From contig JADKKV010000003.1 of the NCBI GenBank assembly GCA_016720345.1, forward strand, positions 1 through 64,000: 64,000 nt of DNA, given 5' to 3'. Each line of letters begins with the position of its first letter. The first letter of the stretch is position 1. This stretch comes from Thermomonas sp. (GTDB lineage: Bacteria; Pseudomonadota; Gammaproteobacteria; Xanthomonadales; Xanthomonadaceae). A program made the position numbers and the translations under genes. The notes below the pieces were generated by a model. That model saw nothing but the letters and a program-made list of their open reading frames with translations, searched no databases and was not told where the DNA came from. Of this stretch, positions 20,336 to 29,244 are shown piece after piece.

Positions 20336-22324
20336 TGGGCGCGATTTTCGGTGTCCTCGCACGGGATCGCGCTGCCGCTGAGTCCATGTGCATCGCCGCG
20401 TTGGAACACGCGCTGGCGCACCGCGGCAGCGACGTGTCCGGCTGCTGGAGCGGCGAAGGCGCCTCGCTGGGGATTCGGTTGTTCCATACCACCCCGGAAT
20501 CGCTGCTGGAAACGCCACCCAAGGTTGCGGGTGGGCGAGGGCTGGTGATCGCGTGTGATTGCCGCATCGACAACCGTGAAGAGCTTTACCGCTCGCTCGG
20601 CGATCTGGTCGAGGTTCCCTGCGCGGATTCCGCGCTGGTGCTGGCCGCCTATGAACGCTGGGGCGGTGACTGCGTGGACCACCTCATCGGTGATTTCGCA
20701 TTCGCGATCTTCGATCCGGGCAAGCACGAGCTGTTCTGCGCGCGCGACCATTTCGGCGCCAAGCCCTTCTGTTACACGCGGCAGGACGGATTGTTTCGCG
20801 TTCGCCTCCGAGGCGAAGGCGCTGGTGTCCGCCGGCCTTGCGCCCGACGAAGTGGACGAGGCACGCATCGCCGACTTCCTGCTGATGCAACTGGATGAAA
20901 AGGAAAGCACCTTCCATCGCCATGTGCGGCGCCTGCCGCCGGCGCATGTGATGGTCGTGCGTCACGACGGCGTGGAGATGCGGCGCTACTGGCGACCAGT
21001 GGCGGATGGCTCGGGCGCACACCTGAGCGACGAGGACGCGGCCACGCGTTTCCGTGCATTGTTCGAGCAGGCGGTCGCGTGCAGGCTGCGCAGCGTGCAT
21101 CCGGTGGGGAGTTTCCTGAGCGGCGGGCTGGATTCCTCGGCGGTGACCGTGGTGGCCAGCCGCCTGCTGGCCAGCAGCGCGTTGCCGATGGATACCTTCT
21201 CGGCGGTATTCCCGGAGGAGACGCGTTCGGACGAAAGCCCATGGATGGCGCTGGTCGAACAGCAGGCGCAAGCGGAAGGTCGGCCGTTGCGCCGGCACCT
21301 GTTCCAAGGCGACAGCACCGGCCCGCTGGAGGTGATCGACGAGATCACCCGATGCCTCGGCGCCCCGAGTTCGGCTGCCAACCTGTATCAACCCTGGCAG
21401 ATGCTGCGCATGGCGCGCGATGCCGGCGTGCGGGTCATGCTGGGCGGCCACGATGGCGATACCGTGGTCTCGCACGGGTTCGCCGTGTTGACCGAATTGG
21501 CCGTCGCCGGGCGCTGGGACGATGCCGATCGGCAACTTGCCGAGATCGGCACGCTCCTCGGCAACTACGAAGGGGTTCGCAAGTCGCTGGCGCGAACGTA
21601 CCTGCGCACCGTCCCCGGTCACCTCTGGCGCGCCGGGCACTACCTGCGGGCACTGCGCGCGTTGGAGCAGGTGTTCCGGCGTTACGGCGGATCCCGCAAG
21701 ACCATGCTGCTTGAGCTGCTCGGGCGTCGGAAGCCGCAGGCGCATCGTGGCCTGGCATCCGTCTCATTCGCCGGCAGCGCGGTCTTCCGCGCCCGGCAGG
21801 CAGCGCCGCGCGCGCAGATGGGCGCCAGCGCTGCCGAGGATCACGTCCGCGGGATCGACTCCGGGCTGATGGCGTACGCGTTCGAGGACATCGAATGCGT
21901 GTCGTCCGCCTTCGGCATCGAAAGCCGGCATCCCTTCTTCGACAAGCGGCTGGTCGAGTTCTGCCTGTCGCTGCCGGCAAGGCAGAAGATCCGCGATGGC
22001 TGGACTCGCGTGGTCCAGCGGGAAGCGATGCGCGGAGTCTTGCCGGAGCCGCTGCGCACCAGGCCCGACAAATCCAACCTGGGGCACAACTTCAACGCCA
22101 GCCTCAAGCACGGTGGGGCCAGGATGGACCAAGCCCTCGCGACCCTGGCCGGAATGGCGGGGGAAGACAAGCAGGGGGGCTATGTGGATGCCGCCATGCT
22201 GGAAAAGGTGCTGGCCCGATACCGGCAGGTCCCGAAGGCCAATGATGCATTGCTGCTGTACCTGGCCGCGGGCTTCGCGGCCTGGATTCGACCAAGTCCC
22301 AAGGTGTCGCCCCCCAGCCCTTGA
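20335..22324 (+). CDS. Lasso peptide cyclase (asparagine-synthetase homologue, protein C), one frameshift
   Basis: Forms the macrolactam between the core N-terminus and an acidic side chain. It begins MGAIFGVL, without the Cys2 of true glutamine amidotransferases, as expected for lasso cyclases. The remnant glutaminase fold (AHRGSDVSG, DCRIDNREELYRSL) is followed by an extra T near 20793, then FAFASEAKAL. The ATP site is SFLSGGLDSSAVTVV, and MLGGHDGDTVVSHGF and IESRHPFFDKRLVEF match the C-terminal domain. About 662 residues. The TGA lies inside the predicted promoter of the first precursor gene. Confidence 0.88.
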
Positions 22325-22349
22325 CACCCGGCAGGCACTTGCCTACGCT
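22321..22349 (+). promoter_or_regulatory. Predicted sigma-70 promoter of precursor gene A1
   Basis: TTGACA at 22321-22326, a 17-base spacer and TACGCT at 22344-22349. The -35 overlaps the cyclase stop codon. The second precursor gene has the same -35 hexamer and spacing, which strengthens both calls. Transcription would begin about 40 bases before the A1 ATG. Confidence 0.6.
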
Positions 22350-22396
22350 GGCATCGACCGGTGCTCTGCCGGGTACAGACTCTGAGGAAGCCTTAC

Positions 22397-22528
22397 ATGA
22401 ACGCAGAAATGAAGCAGGAATACAGTGCGCCTGTGCTGGTGACCTTGGGCTCGGCGGATCAGCTGACCAAGAACGTCAATGTGCTCGGCGGTGGTGATAC
22501 CGTGTTCAGCTCTTTGAATCCGAGCTGA
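22397..22528 (+). CDS. Lasso peptide precursor A1
   Basis: A 43-codon gene with GAGGAAG ribosome site 6-12 bases before the ATG. The leader has the RRE-recognition pattern YSAPVLVTLGSADQLT (Y-x2-P-x-L-x3-G...LT). Thr followed by Lys places the usual Thr at leader position -2, predicting the 18-residue core NVNVLGGGDTVFSSLNPS. Its Asp at core position 9 would close a nine-residue ring with Asn1, and it ends in Ser, the kind of terminal residue phosphorylated by HPr-like kinases in paeninodin-type clusters. The cleavage site and ring are inferred; Gly1 would be more usual than Asn1. Confidence 0.82.
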   Translation: MNAEMKQEYSAPVLVTLGSADQLTKNVNVLGGGDTVFSSLNPS

Positions 22529-22584
22529 TATAGACGAGTCGGTATCCATCGACTCCCGCCCGATTCGGTGGTGTTGCAGACGGT

Positions 22585-22616
22585 AAGCCCGCAGCCTGTC
22601 CAGGTGGCGGGCTTTT
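22585..22616 (+). terminator. Rho-independent terminator after A1
   Basis: AAGCCCGC (22585-22592) pairs with GCGGGCTT (22607-22614) across a 14-base loop and runs into TTTT. It lies 57 bases after the A1 stop and before the A2 promoter, so the two precursor genes form separate transcripts. Confidence 0.75.
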
Positions 22617-22643
22617 CAATTTGAAGGAAAGTAAAAATGCCGT

Positions 22644-22672
22644 TTGACAGGCCTTGTTGGTACGCTTAGGCT
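22644..22672 (+). promoter_or_regulatory. Predicted sigma-70 promoter of precursor gene A2
   Basis: Perfect -35 TTGACA at 22644-22649, 17-base spacer, -10 TAGGCT at 22667-22672. It follows the A1 terminator and gives a leader of about 55 bases before the A2 ATG. Confidence 0.65.
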
Positions 22673-22732
22673 GTCGGTATCCGTAACTCGCAAGAGCCGG
22701 ATTGGCATTGGAAATCGGGGGGACAATCGAAC

Positions 22733-22858
22733 ATGGAAATGAAACAGGCCTACAGCGCGCCGGTTCTGGTGACGCTGGGTTCGGCGGAAGAGTTGACCCA
22801 GAACGTGAACACGCCGGGCCCCGGCGATACGGTTTTCTCGGTTCTGGCTCCGAGCTGA
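22733..22858 (+). CDS. Lasso peptide precursor A2
   Basis: A 41-codon paralogue of A1. The leader MEMKQAYSAPVLVTLGSAEE is nearly identical to that of A1 and ends LTQ; the predicted 18-residue core is NVNTPGPGDTVFSVLAPS. Asn1, Val2, Asn3, Gly8, Asp9, the TVFS stretch and the final Pro-Ser are shared with A1, while positions 4-7 in the ring and the tail vary. This points to duplication and divergence of one lasso scaffold. The spaced, conserved Asp9 again fits a nine-residue macrolactam. Own promoter upstream and terminator downstream. Confidence 0.82.
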   Translation: MEMKQAYSAPVLVTLGSAEELTQNVNTPGPGDTVFSVLAPS

Positions 22859-22918
22859 TCCAATCCGGACCAAGGCCTTCGGATCCTGATGGATTTGAAG
22901 GTTGAACGAACAAAGGCT

Positions 22919-22951
22919 CGTTGCCTGTTGCAGGCAACGGGCTGTTTTTTT
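22919..22951 (+). terminator. Rho-independent terminator after A2
   Basis: CGTTGCCTG and CAGGCAACG form a perfect 9-base stem with a TTG loop (22919-22939), followed by GGCTG and seven T. It lies 60 bases after the A2 stop and 24 bases before the B1 gene, which would therefore rely on readthrough or a start inside this gap. Confidence 0.85.
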
Positions 22952-22974
22952 GCTCCGTATCGAGGTGTTTTGCG

Positions 22975-23268
22975 ATGTCTGGAACCGTGGCCTCGATGGA
23001 ACATCGCCGCTTGCGGCGCTCGCCCGACGCGTTGGCGACGCAGGTCGATGGCGACATCATGATGCTGGTCCTCTCGACCGGCATGTACCACAGCCTGAGC
23101 GGCGTGGCCGCCCGGATCTGGGAAGTGCTGGAAACGCCCTCCACGCTGGACGAAATCTCGGCACGCATCGCCGAGGAATATGGCGTTTCGCTGGAACAGT
23201 GCCGTATGGACACGCAGGCATTCCTTGCAGACCTCTCGCGGGCCGGGTTGGTCGACGATTTCGCCTGA
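22975..23268 (+). CDS. PqqD-like precursor-recognition protein (lasso B1)
   Basis: A 97-residue winged-helix RRE protein that binds the leader peptide and hands it to the protease. Typical PqqD features: DGDIMMLVLSTGMYHSLSGV (beta hairpin and wing) followed by AARIWEVLETPSTLDEI and a helical C-terminal half ending LSRAGLVDDF. It lies directly before the B2 protease gene. Intact frame, ATG at 22975. The start context is poor in Shine-Dalgarno bases. Confidence 0.88.
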   Translation: MSGTVASMEHRRLRRSPDALATQVDGDIMMLVLSTGMYHSLSGVAARIWEVLETPSTLDEISARIAEEYGVSLEQCRMDTQAFLADLSRAGLVDDFA

Positions 23269-23284
23269 GCGGTCACGCGTCCGC

Positions 23285-23794
23285 ATGTTGCGTCGCAGGC
23301 AGGCCATCGCCGCAGTAAGGCTGCTGGTGCTCATTGCGCTGGCACCGTTCGTGTTCATTGGGCTTGGCCTGGCGCGCGCCGCCGTGTTGCTGGTGCCTTT
23401 CCCGAGGCTCTCGCGCCGGTTCGGACAGTCGATGGGGGCGGTGGCCCTGGTGCCGCTGGCCACGCCCTCCGATGCACGGACAGCGACGCTGGTCGGTCGG
23501 GTGATCCGGGCGGTGGCGCTGCGCACGCCCTGGGAATCCAATTGCCTGGCCCAGGCGATCCTTGCGCGGGCCTTGCTCGGGCTGCTGCGCGTTCCCTATG
23601 CCTTGCACCTCGGCTTGCGATCCTCGCCGGCTGTCGCCGACGATCCGATCGCTCACGCCTGGGTGGCCTGTGGGCGCGTCTTCGTTACCGGGGGCAACGG
23701 CTTCGCGAACTACGCGGTGGTGGCGGTCTTCGTGCCCACCGGCTGGGTGTCGGACGCGCCAGCCTCCAGCGCGGCGATCAAGGGCTCGAGGTGA
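23285..23794 (+). CDS. Lasso leader peptidase (transglutaminase-like B2)
   Basis: A 169-residue protein whose N-terminus carries a hydrophobic helix (LLVLIALAPFVFIGLGLARA). The catalytic Cys is in WESNCLAQAILARALL and the His in DPIAHAWVACG, the Cys-His pair of lasso B2 cysteine proteases that remove the leader after the Thr-x site. The core domain normally ends just after FANYAVVAVF; the remaining ~20 codons read into DNA that codes the kinase on the opposite strand, giving an 85-base convergent overlap. Confidence 0.85.
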   Translation: MLRRRQAIAAVRLLVLIALAPFVFIGLGLARAAVLLVPFPRLSRRFGQSMGAVALVPLATPSDARTATLVGRVIRAVALRTPWESNCLAQAILARALLGLLRVPYALHLGLRSSPAVADDPIAHAWVACGRVFVTGGNGFANYAVVAVFVPTGWVSDAPASSAAIKGSR

Positions 23795-24696
23795 TGGTCG
23801 TAATCGGCCAGGCTGCGGGGCCGTGAGAACCTGAGCACGGCAATGCTGGCGGCGATGCGCGCGCTGTCCAGGAACAGGCTGCCGGGTTTGCGCCACGCCT
23901 CCGCGAACTCGTGGCGATACACCGACCCCATCACCGTCGCCAATGCGTCGTGTCCGCGCAGGCGGGCAAGCGCGCTCTGGGTGTCGTCGACGGACTCCAG
24001 CAGGACCAGGCCGCGCAGCGGCATCGCGCCGTCGATCATGGGCCCCGATGGCATCTGGAATTTGTCGAAACGCACCAGGTCGCGGACCAGGCCATCCTCC
24101 GGCACCGCCAGCGCCGACAGCGCGTCGCGCCACAGGCGCAGGCGGGGAATCCCGCCGCGCGCATGGACGGCACCGTTGGCGGCGTCGATCACGGTGACGT
24201 CGTCGCTGAGGATCGGCCAGCCGAAGCGCCGATGCAGCCACGCGACCAGGGTCGACTTGCCGGCACCCGAGTGGCCGGTGAACAGCCACGCTCCCGAAGG
24301 CGTTGCCACCCCACTGGCATGCAAGGCGAACAACCCGCGCTGGTGCAGCAGCACGCCGAGCGCGGTGCCAAGCATGTAGACCCGGATCGCATGATCGTCG
24401 CGCGGGTGGCCGGCGCAGGGCTGGAAGCGGATCGTGCGGCCGTCCGCGATCAGGTAACGCGCGATGCCGGGCGCCTCGAACAGGAACCGGGCGGCGTCCG
24501 CCTGCCAATAGGCGCCTGCGCTCGCATTATTGCCGAGCGAGGCGGGGACCCCGCCTTCGCTGATTTCGACATCCGCGCCTTCGCCGTTGTCGCCAGCGGC
24601 GCCGGCAAGATCCGGAAGCGCGATCGATGACGCCACGCGCAGGCCATGCACGAAATAGCGGAGCGCGGGATTCGAAGCGGCGCAATCAGCCTGCAT
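23710..24696 (-). CDS. HPr-kinase-like serine kinase of lasso module 1
   Basis: A 328-residue protein with an N-terminal domain of unknown fold and a C-terminal HPr-kinase-like domain: FALHASGVA, Walker A FTGHSGAGKSTLVAW and WPILSDDVTVID. In paeninodin-type clusters the homologous kinase phosphorylates the C-terminal Ser of the precursor; both module 1 precursors end in Ser, which fits. The start overlaps the exporter stop by 11 bases, so kinase and exporter form one - strand operon facing the rest of the module. Confidence 0.82.
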   Translation of the reverse strand: MQADCAASNPALRYFVHGLRVASSIALPDLAGAAGDNGEGADVEISEGGVPASLGNNASAGAYWQADAARFLFEAPGIARYLIADGRTIRFQPCAGHPRDDHAIRVYMLGTALGVLLHQRGLFALHASGVATPSGAWLFTGHSGAGKSTLVAWLHRRFGWPILSDDVTVIDAANGAVHARGGIPRLRLWRDALSALAVPEDGLVRDLVRFDKFQMPSGPMIDGAMPLRGLVLLESVDDTQSALARLRGHDALATVMGSVYRHEFAEAWRKPGSLFLDSARIAASIAVLRFSRPRSLADYDHHLEPLIAALEAGASDTQPVGTKTATTA

Positions 24697-26527
24697 CGTC
24701 GACCCGCAGGTCCGCGTCGTCGCGGTAGAAATGCGCCTGTTTGTCGAACAGGCCTGCGTAAACGCCTTGCTTCGCCATCAGTTCCTCGTGCGTCCCCGCT
24801 TCGCGGATGACGCCGTCCTCGAGCACGTAGATGCAGTCGGCCTGGCGAATGGTGGACAGCCGATGGCTGATGATCAGCACCGAGCGCGTCTCGATCAATC
24901 GCTTGAAATCGCGGAACAGCTCAAACTCTACCCCGGGATCCAATGCACTGGTGGGTTCGTCCAGGATCAGTACCCGCGACTGCGCGGCGAAGGCGCGTGC
25001 AAGGGCGACGCGCTGCCACTGCCCCTGGCTCAGTTCGACGCCGTCGAACATGCGGCTCAGGTAGGTGTCGTAGCCTTTTTCAAGTTCCTGGATGAAGCCG
25101 TCCGCCTCCGATTTCTCCGCCGCCTGCTGGATCCGCGGCGAGTCCCTGGGGATGCGGATATCGCCGAAGCGTATGTTCTCGCCGGCGGTGTCCGCATAGC
25201 GGGCGAAGTCCTGGAAAATCACGCTGAACGTACGGCGGTATTCGTCCAGCGCGAACTCGCGTACATCGCGGCCGTCGAGGGTGATCCGGCCATGCGTCGG
25301 GTCGTACAGGCGACACAGCAGCTTGATCAGGCTGGTCTTGCCGGAGCCATTGGCGCCGACCAGCGCGATGATCTTGCCGGCGGGTATCTCGAGGTCGATC
25401 CCGTTCAGCACTTCGCGCTCGGTGCCAGGGTAGGTGAAGCCCACGCTTTCCAGTCGCAGGTTCACCGCATCGCTACCGGGAATTGGCGTGGGCACGTCCG
25501 GCGAGGCAAGTACCGGGCGGATGTCCAGGTATTCGAACAGCAGGCCGAGGTAGAGGTTGTCCTCATACAGCTGCGATACCTGCTGGGTCATTTCCTGGCC
25601 CATCGCCTGGGCGCGCTGGAACACCACCAGGAACAGCGCCAGGTCGCCGACGCTGTTGCGGCCATGCGCGGCCTCCAGCGCGAGGTAGCCCAGCGACCCG
25701 AAGAAGATGAGGGTCGCCATCGACATTACCACCGCCTCGGCGCCGGCGCGCTTGCGCCCGATCGCGATCTGCTCGGTCCGGATGGTCTGCCGCAGCACGA
25801 TGTACTGGTCGCGCAGGAACTCACCCAGTGCGCCGGTGCGCATTTCCTTCGCGTGGCTGTCGGAGGTCATCAGCCAGTCGAGGTAGGCAGCGTGCCGCTC
25901 CATCCGGGTGCGTTTGCGACGCCAGTCGTACAGGGTGCGGGTGAAGTAGATGCGCACGATCAATGCGGGGATGATCAGCGCGCCCAGCATCAGCAAGACG
26001 AAGCCGTTGATCGATCCGAGCAGGCCGATGACGCCCGCCAGCAACAGGCAGTTCTTGCCGAGCATCAGCAGGTTCGAGGTGATCTGCGCGGGGCGCTGGC
26101 TGCCGGAGGCGCGTGCACGCTGCAGGGTGTCGAAGTAGCGCGAGCTTTCGAAGAAGGCGAGGTCCAGCCGGATCGAATGCGACTGGATCATGCCGTTGAC
26201 GTGATCCGCCAGGTGCATGCCCTGCGCTTCGCGGGCGAAGCCGGACAGGGTGCGGGCAGCCAGCGAGGCCAGCGCGCAGCCGGCGGTGTAGGCGACGACG
26301 CGGAGCAGGGCGTCTGCCTGCGCATCGCTCCACACCTCGCTGGAAGGCATGGCGGACACGTGGTCGATCAGTTGCTTCACCAGATACAGCGCAGCGAGGC
26401 CGAATGCGATCTCGGCGACCATGGCGATCATGCCGAGGATGGTCCAGCCGCGGGAACTGACCCAGAGCAGGGCCAGGATGCGCCTCGCGGCCACGAAGGG
26501 GGCGAAGACCTTTGTCGCGCCGATCAT
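24686..26527 (-). CDS. ABC exporter (fused permease-ATPase) of lasso module 1
   Basis: A 613-residue half-transporter with six predicted helices in the first ~330 residues (e.g. IVFGLAAL-like stretch [20 protein letters not shown]) and a nucleotide-binding domain: Walker [18 protein letters not shown], signature [17 protein letters not shown], Walker [13 protein letters not shown]. It has no N-terminal peptidase domain, as in lasso D proteins, where B2 does the cleavage. Expected to export the mature peptide and give self-protection. The 194 bases to the epimerase gene hold the divergent promoter region. Confidence 0.88.
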   Translation of the reverse strand: MIGATKVFAPFVAARRILALLWVSSRGWTILGMIAMVAEIAFGLAALYLVKQLIDHVSAMPSSEVWSDAQADALLRVVAYTAGCALASLAARTLSGFAREAQGMHLADHVNGMIQSHSIRLDLAFFESSRYFDTLQRARASGSQRPAQITSNLLMLGKNCLLLAGVIGLLGSINGFVLLMLGALIIPALIVRIYFTRTLYDWRRKRTRMERHAAYLDWLMTSDSHAKEMRTGALGEFLRDQYIVLRQTIRTEQIAIGRKRAGAEAVVMSMATLIFFGSLGYLALEAAHGRNSVGDLALFLVVFQRAQAMGQEMTQQVSQLYEDNLYLGLLFEYLDIRPVLASPDVPTPIPGSDAVNLRLESVGFTYPGTEREVLNGIDLEIPAGKIIALVGANGSGKTSLIKLLCRLYDPTHGRITLDGRDVREFALDEYRRTFSVIFQDFARYADTAGENIRFGDIRIPRDSPRIQQAAEKSEADGFIQELEKGYDTYLSRMFDGVELSQGQWQRVALARAFAAQSRVLILDEPTSALDPGVEFELFRDFKRLIETRSVLIISHRLSTIRQADCIYVLEDGVIREAGTHEELMAKQGVYAGLFDKQAHFYRDDADLRVDDAG

Positions 26528-26721
26528 GGATGGCCTTGGGTGGATGCAGGCTTCGCTTGCGACTTCGGCGGAATCCTTGCGTAAGCGGGCATGATTGCCG
26601 GGCCGGCTGGTCCGGTCAAGCGGGTTGCCGCGCGCGGCGACGCGCGTTCATCAAACCCGCGAAGCCCGCCCCTGCCACCGGTAGAATCCCCATCCCGATC
26701 GCGCAACGGATACACCCTGCA

Positions 26722-27732
26722 ATGAAAGTCCTGGTCACCGGCACCGCCGGGTTCATTGGTTCGCACGTCGCCCAGGTATTGCTGGCGCGCGGCGACACGG
26801 TCATCGGCTTCGACAGCCTCAACGACTACTACGACGTCACCCTGAAGCAGGCGCGGCTGGCGCGCTTCATCGACCACCCGAACTACATCCACGTGCAGGC
26901 GGACCTGGCGGACCGCGCGGCGGTGGAGCAGGTGTTCGCCCACCACAAGCCGGAGCGGGTGATCAACCTGGCGGCGCAGGCGGGCGTGCGTTACGCGGCG
27001 GAGAACCCGCATGTGTACGTGGCCAGCAACGTCACCGGCTTCCTGCACATCCTGGAGGGCTGCCGCCACCACGGCGTGCAGCACCTGGTGTATGCCTCCA
27101 CCAGTTCGGTGTACGGCGCCAACACCAACATGCCGTTCTCCGAGCACGGCTCGGCCGAGCATCCGCTGACCCTGTACGCGGCCACCAAGAAGGCCAACGA
27201 GCAGATGGCGCACAGCTACGCGCATCTGTACGCCATCCCCACCACCGGCCTGCGCTTCTTCACCGTGTACGGCCCGTGGGGCCGCCCGGACATGGCGCTG
27301 TTCCTGTTCACCCGCGCGATCCTGGACGGCAAGCCGATCCGCGTGTTCAACCACGGCAAGCACAAGCGCAGCTTCACCTACGTGGACGACATCGTGGAAG
27401 GCGTGGTGCGCGCGCTGGACCGGGTGCCCGGCAAGGACCCGGTGTGGAACAGCGCGGCCCCGGACCCGGCCACCAGCGGCGTTGCGCCGTATCGCCTGTA
27501 CAACATCGGCAACGAACAGCCGGTGGAGCTGCTGCGCTACATCGAGGTGCTGGAACAGTGCCTGGGCCGGAAGGCGCAGATGGAGCTGCTGCCGCTGCAG
27601 GCCGGCGACGTGCCGGACACCGAGGCCGATGTCTCCGACCTGATCGCCAACGTGGGCTATCGCCCGCAGGTGCAGGTGGAGGAGGGCGTGGCGAAGTTCG
27701 TGGATTGGTATCGCGGCTACTACGACGCCTGA
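26722..27732 (+). CDS. UDP-glucuronate 4-epimerase
   Basis: An intact 336-residue extended [23 protein letters not shown] (NAD site), [17 protein letters not shown], the catalytic YAATKKANE with upstream TSSVYG, and [14 protein letters not shown]. The AAQAGVRY and GPWGRPDMA stretches are typical of enzymes converting UDP-GlcA to UDP-GalA (LspL/CapI type). It probably serves the capsule or O-antigen locus although it stands between two RiPP modules. TAGAAT at 26689 may be its -10. A second, damaged copy lies at 34785-35415. Confidence 0.88.
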   Translation: MKVLVTGTAGFIGSHVAQVLLARGDTVIGFDSLNDYYDVTLKQARLARFIDHPNYIHVQADLADRAAVEQVFAHHKPERVINLAAQAGVRYAAENPHVYVASNVTGFLHILEGCRHHGVQHLVYASTSSVYGANTNMPFSEHGSAEHPLTLYAATKKANEQMAHSYAHLYAIPTTGLRFFTVYGPWGRPDMALFLFTRAILDGKPIRVFNHGKHKRSFTYVDDIVEGVVRALDRVPGKDPVWNSAAPDPATSGVAPYRLYNIGNEQPVELLRYIEVLEQCLGRKAQMELLPLQAGDVPDTEADVSDLIANVGYRPQVQVEEGVAKFVDWYRGYYDA

Positions 27733-28078
27733 TGCTCACGCGGCGCTCCCGCGGCGTGTCGACCTCGATGCCGCGTCGCATCGGAGACACCTGGCATGGC
27801 GCAGCTGAATGTCCTCGGGAACCGGGTGTTCCCGGCATGCATGGTGCCTGCCAGCTCGGCTGGACCGCGTCTGCGCACATCACTGGCCGCGATGCGCGCA
27901 TCGCATTCCCCGGCCATTGGCGGCAAGCCTGCCGCCCGGACCCCCACTGCCCTGCCGTTCTGGGCGCGCCCGCCCTCGGTGCGGCAGATGCGCGTGAGCC
28001 AGTGGGTGGCATCGATGGCGGCGCACGCAACCTTGAACTCGCGCAAGAAGCCTGGCCGTGCCAGTGCGCGGATCCGCC
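27733..28078. other. Gap of 346 bases without a supported gene
   Basis: Between the epimerase stop and the end of the - strand nucleotidyltransferase gene. A - strand open frame crosses it (27720-28172) and a + strand frame starts at 27796, but neither resembles a known family, and the former overlaps the nucleotidyltransferase end out of frame. I see no clear terminator or promoter here. It may hold the scar of a lost gene. Confidence 0.4.
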
Positions 28079-29224
28079 TCAGTCCATTGCGGCAGTGGAG
28101 GGCTGCGCGCCCGACAAGGCGTCGCCGAGTCGCGATGCGCCGTACAGCGCGAAGGCCGCTGCGACCCGCCACGCCGAACTCGTCCCCGTGCCCAGGATCA
28201 GGCTACGCCGGAATCCCGGCCGGTTGCGCCGTGCGACCGGATGGAGGGGGTAGTCGGGTGGCGCAAGCCAGTCGATGGCGCGCCTGCGCAAGGAATCGAC
28301 ATCGGCTTCAAGGGATGCGGTGCGTGCCGCCAACGACGCAGCTCGTCCAGGCGCCAACGCGTCCAGCGCGAGGCAATGCCGTGCCTGCCTGAGCGACAGG
28401 AACAGAGCGGGCAACAACTGGTGGCGCGCGGCGCGCGAACGCAGCGCCTGCCAGCCCGCGTCGTCAAGATCGTCCACGTACCAGAGCAGGTCGATGTATT
28501 CGCGCAGCGGCCGGTGCATTCCGCTGCGCACCACGTGCAGTGCGATCATGCACACGCAATCCTCGAGGCCCGGCACGCGAATGCCGCTGGCGCGCGCGTC
28601 GGTGCCGAGGATGTCGCGGGTCAGCGAGTTGCACACCGGCGGCTCGGTGACCCGCGCATGCACGTCCAGGTTCTGGTACGCGTTGCCGCTGCCTTTGCAG
28701 GCCATCCATCCCTTGGCCAGTCGGCGGGTCAGCCACGATCCGGGCGAAGCGGAGGCAAAGCCCCTGCGCGCCAGCGCCTCGCGCAAAGCGTTCGCCTGTT
28801 CCTGCGGCACGATCAGGTCGTAATCGGCCAACGCGCGCAATTCGCGCATCAGCGGCCAGCGCGCATGCAGCGCGCCGCCCTTGAACAACACCGGCGCAAT
28901 GCCGTCCTCGGATTCAAGCGATACAAGCAGGCTTGCCAGTGCATTCCAGCGGCTGGTGTTGACCGCGGACAGCTGCATGCCGCGGATCAGGGTGGCGCGA
29001 TCGCTCGCGACGCCCAGGTGCTGGCAGAGATTTGCGTGCATCCCGGCCAGTCCGCTGCGGTCGAGGACGGCTGCAGCCGGTTGCAGCGGCAGATGCGCGG
29101 GATCGCCCGTGCGCAAGGCGAGATAGCAGGCACCCGCCAAGCGGCAGACCGCATCGTCCGTCGCATCACCTGGTGCAGCGGGGCCTTGCGGCACTCCACG
29201 TGATGCATCGCGTCCGTCACGCAT
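28079..29224 (-). CDS. NTP_transf_5-type nucleotidyltransferase of RiPP module 2
   Basis: A 381-residue intact protein. The start is taken at ATG 29224, just after the radical SAM stop; a longer open frame upstream is out-of-frame shadow of that gene. Core motifs: APVLFKGGALHARWPLMREL and ALADYDLIVPQEQANALREA, giving the G-G and paired-Asp positions of the family (here DYD). Then ITALHVVRSGMHRPLREYID-like His-containing helices. Last gene of the module 2 operon, 20 bases after the radical SAM gene. By analogy it modifies the phosphorylated peptide. Confidence 0.8.
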   Translation of the reverse strand: MRDGRDASRGVPQGPAAPGDATDDAVCRLAGACYLALRTGDPAHLPLQPAAAVLDRSGLAGMHANLCQHLGVASDRATLIRGMQLSAVNTSRWNALASLLVSLESEDGIAPVLFKGGALHARWPLMRELRALADYDLIVPQEQANALREALARRGFASASPGSWLTRRLAKGWMACKGSGNAYQNLDVHARVTEPPVCNSLTRDILGTDARASGIRVPGLEDCVCMIALHVVRSGMHRPLREYIDLLWYVDDLDDAGWQALRSRAARHQLLPALFLSLRQARHCLALDALAPGRAASLAARTASLEADVDSLRRRAIDWLAPPDYPLHPVARRNRPGFRRSLILGTGTSSAWRVAAAFALYGASRLGDALSGAQPSTAAMD

Positions 29225-29244
29225 GGCGAGTTCCGCTTGGCGGG

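Noticed and set aside
20335-22324. Calling this gene asparagine synthase
   Set aside because: The Cys2 nucleophile is absent and the gene is followed by precursor, PqqD and transglutaminase-like genes, so lasso cyclase fits better.
23710-24696. Calling this a true HPr kinase/phosphorylase of the PTS
   Set aside because: The N-terminal domain differs, there is no HPr or PTS gene nearby, and the context is a lasso cluster.
27720-28172. - strand 150-codon frame between the epimerase and nucleotidyltransferase genes
   Set aside because: It overlaps the end of the nucleotidyltransferase in another frame, has no start context and resembles no family known to me.
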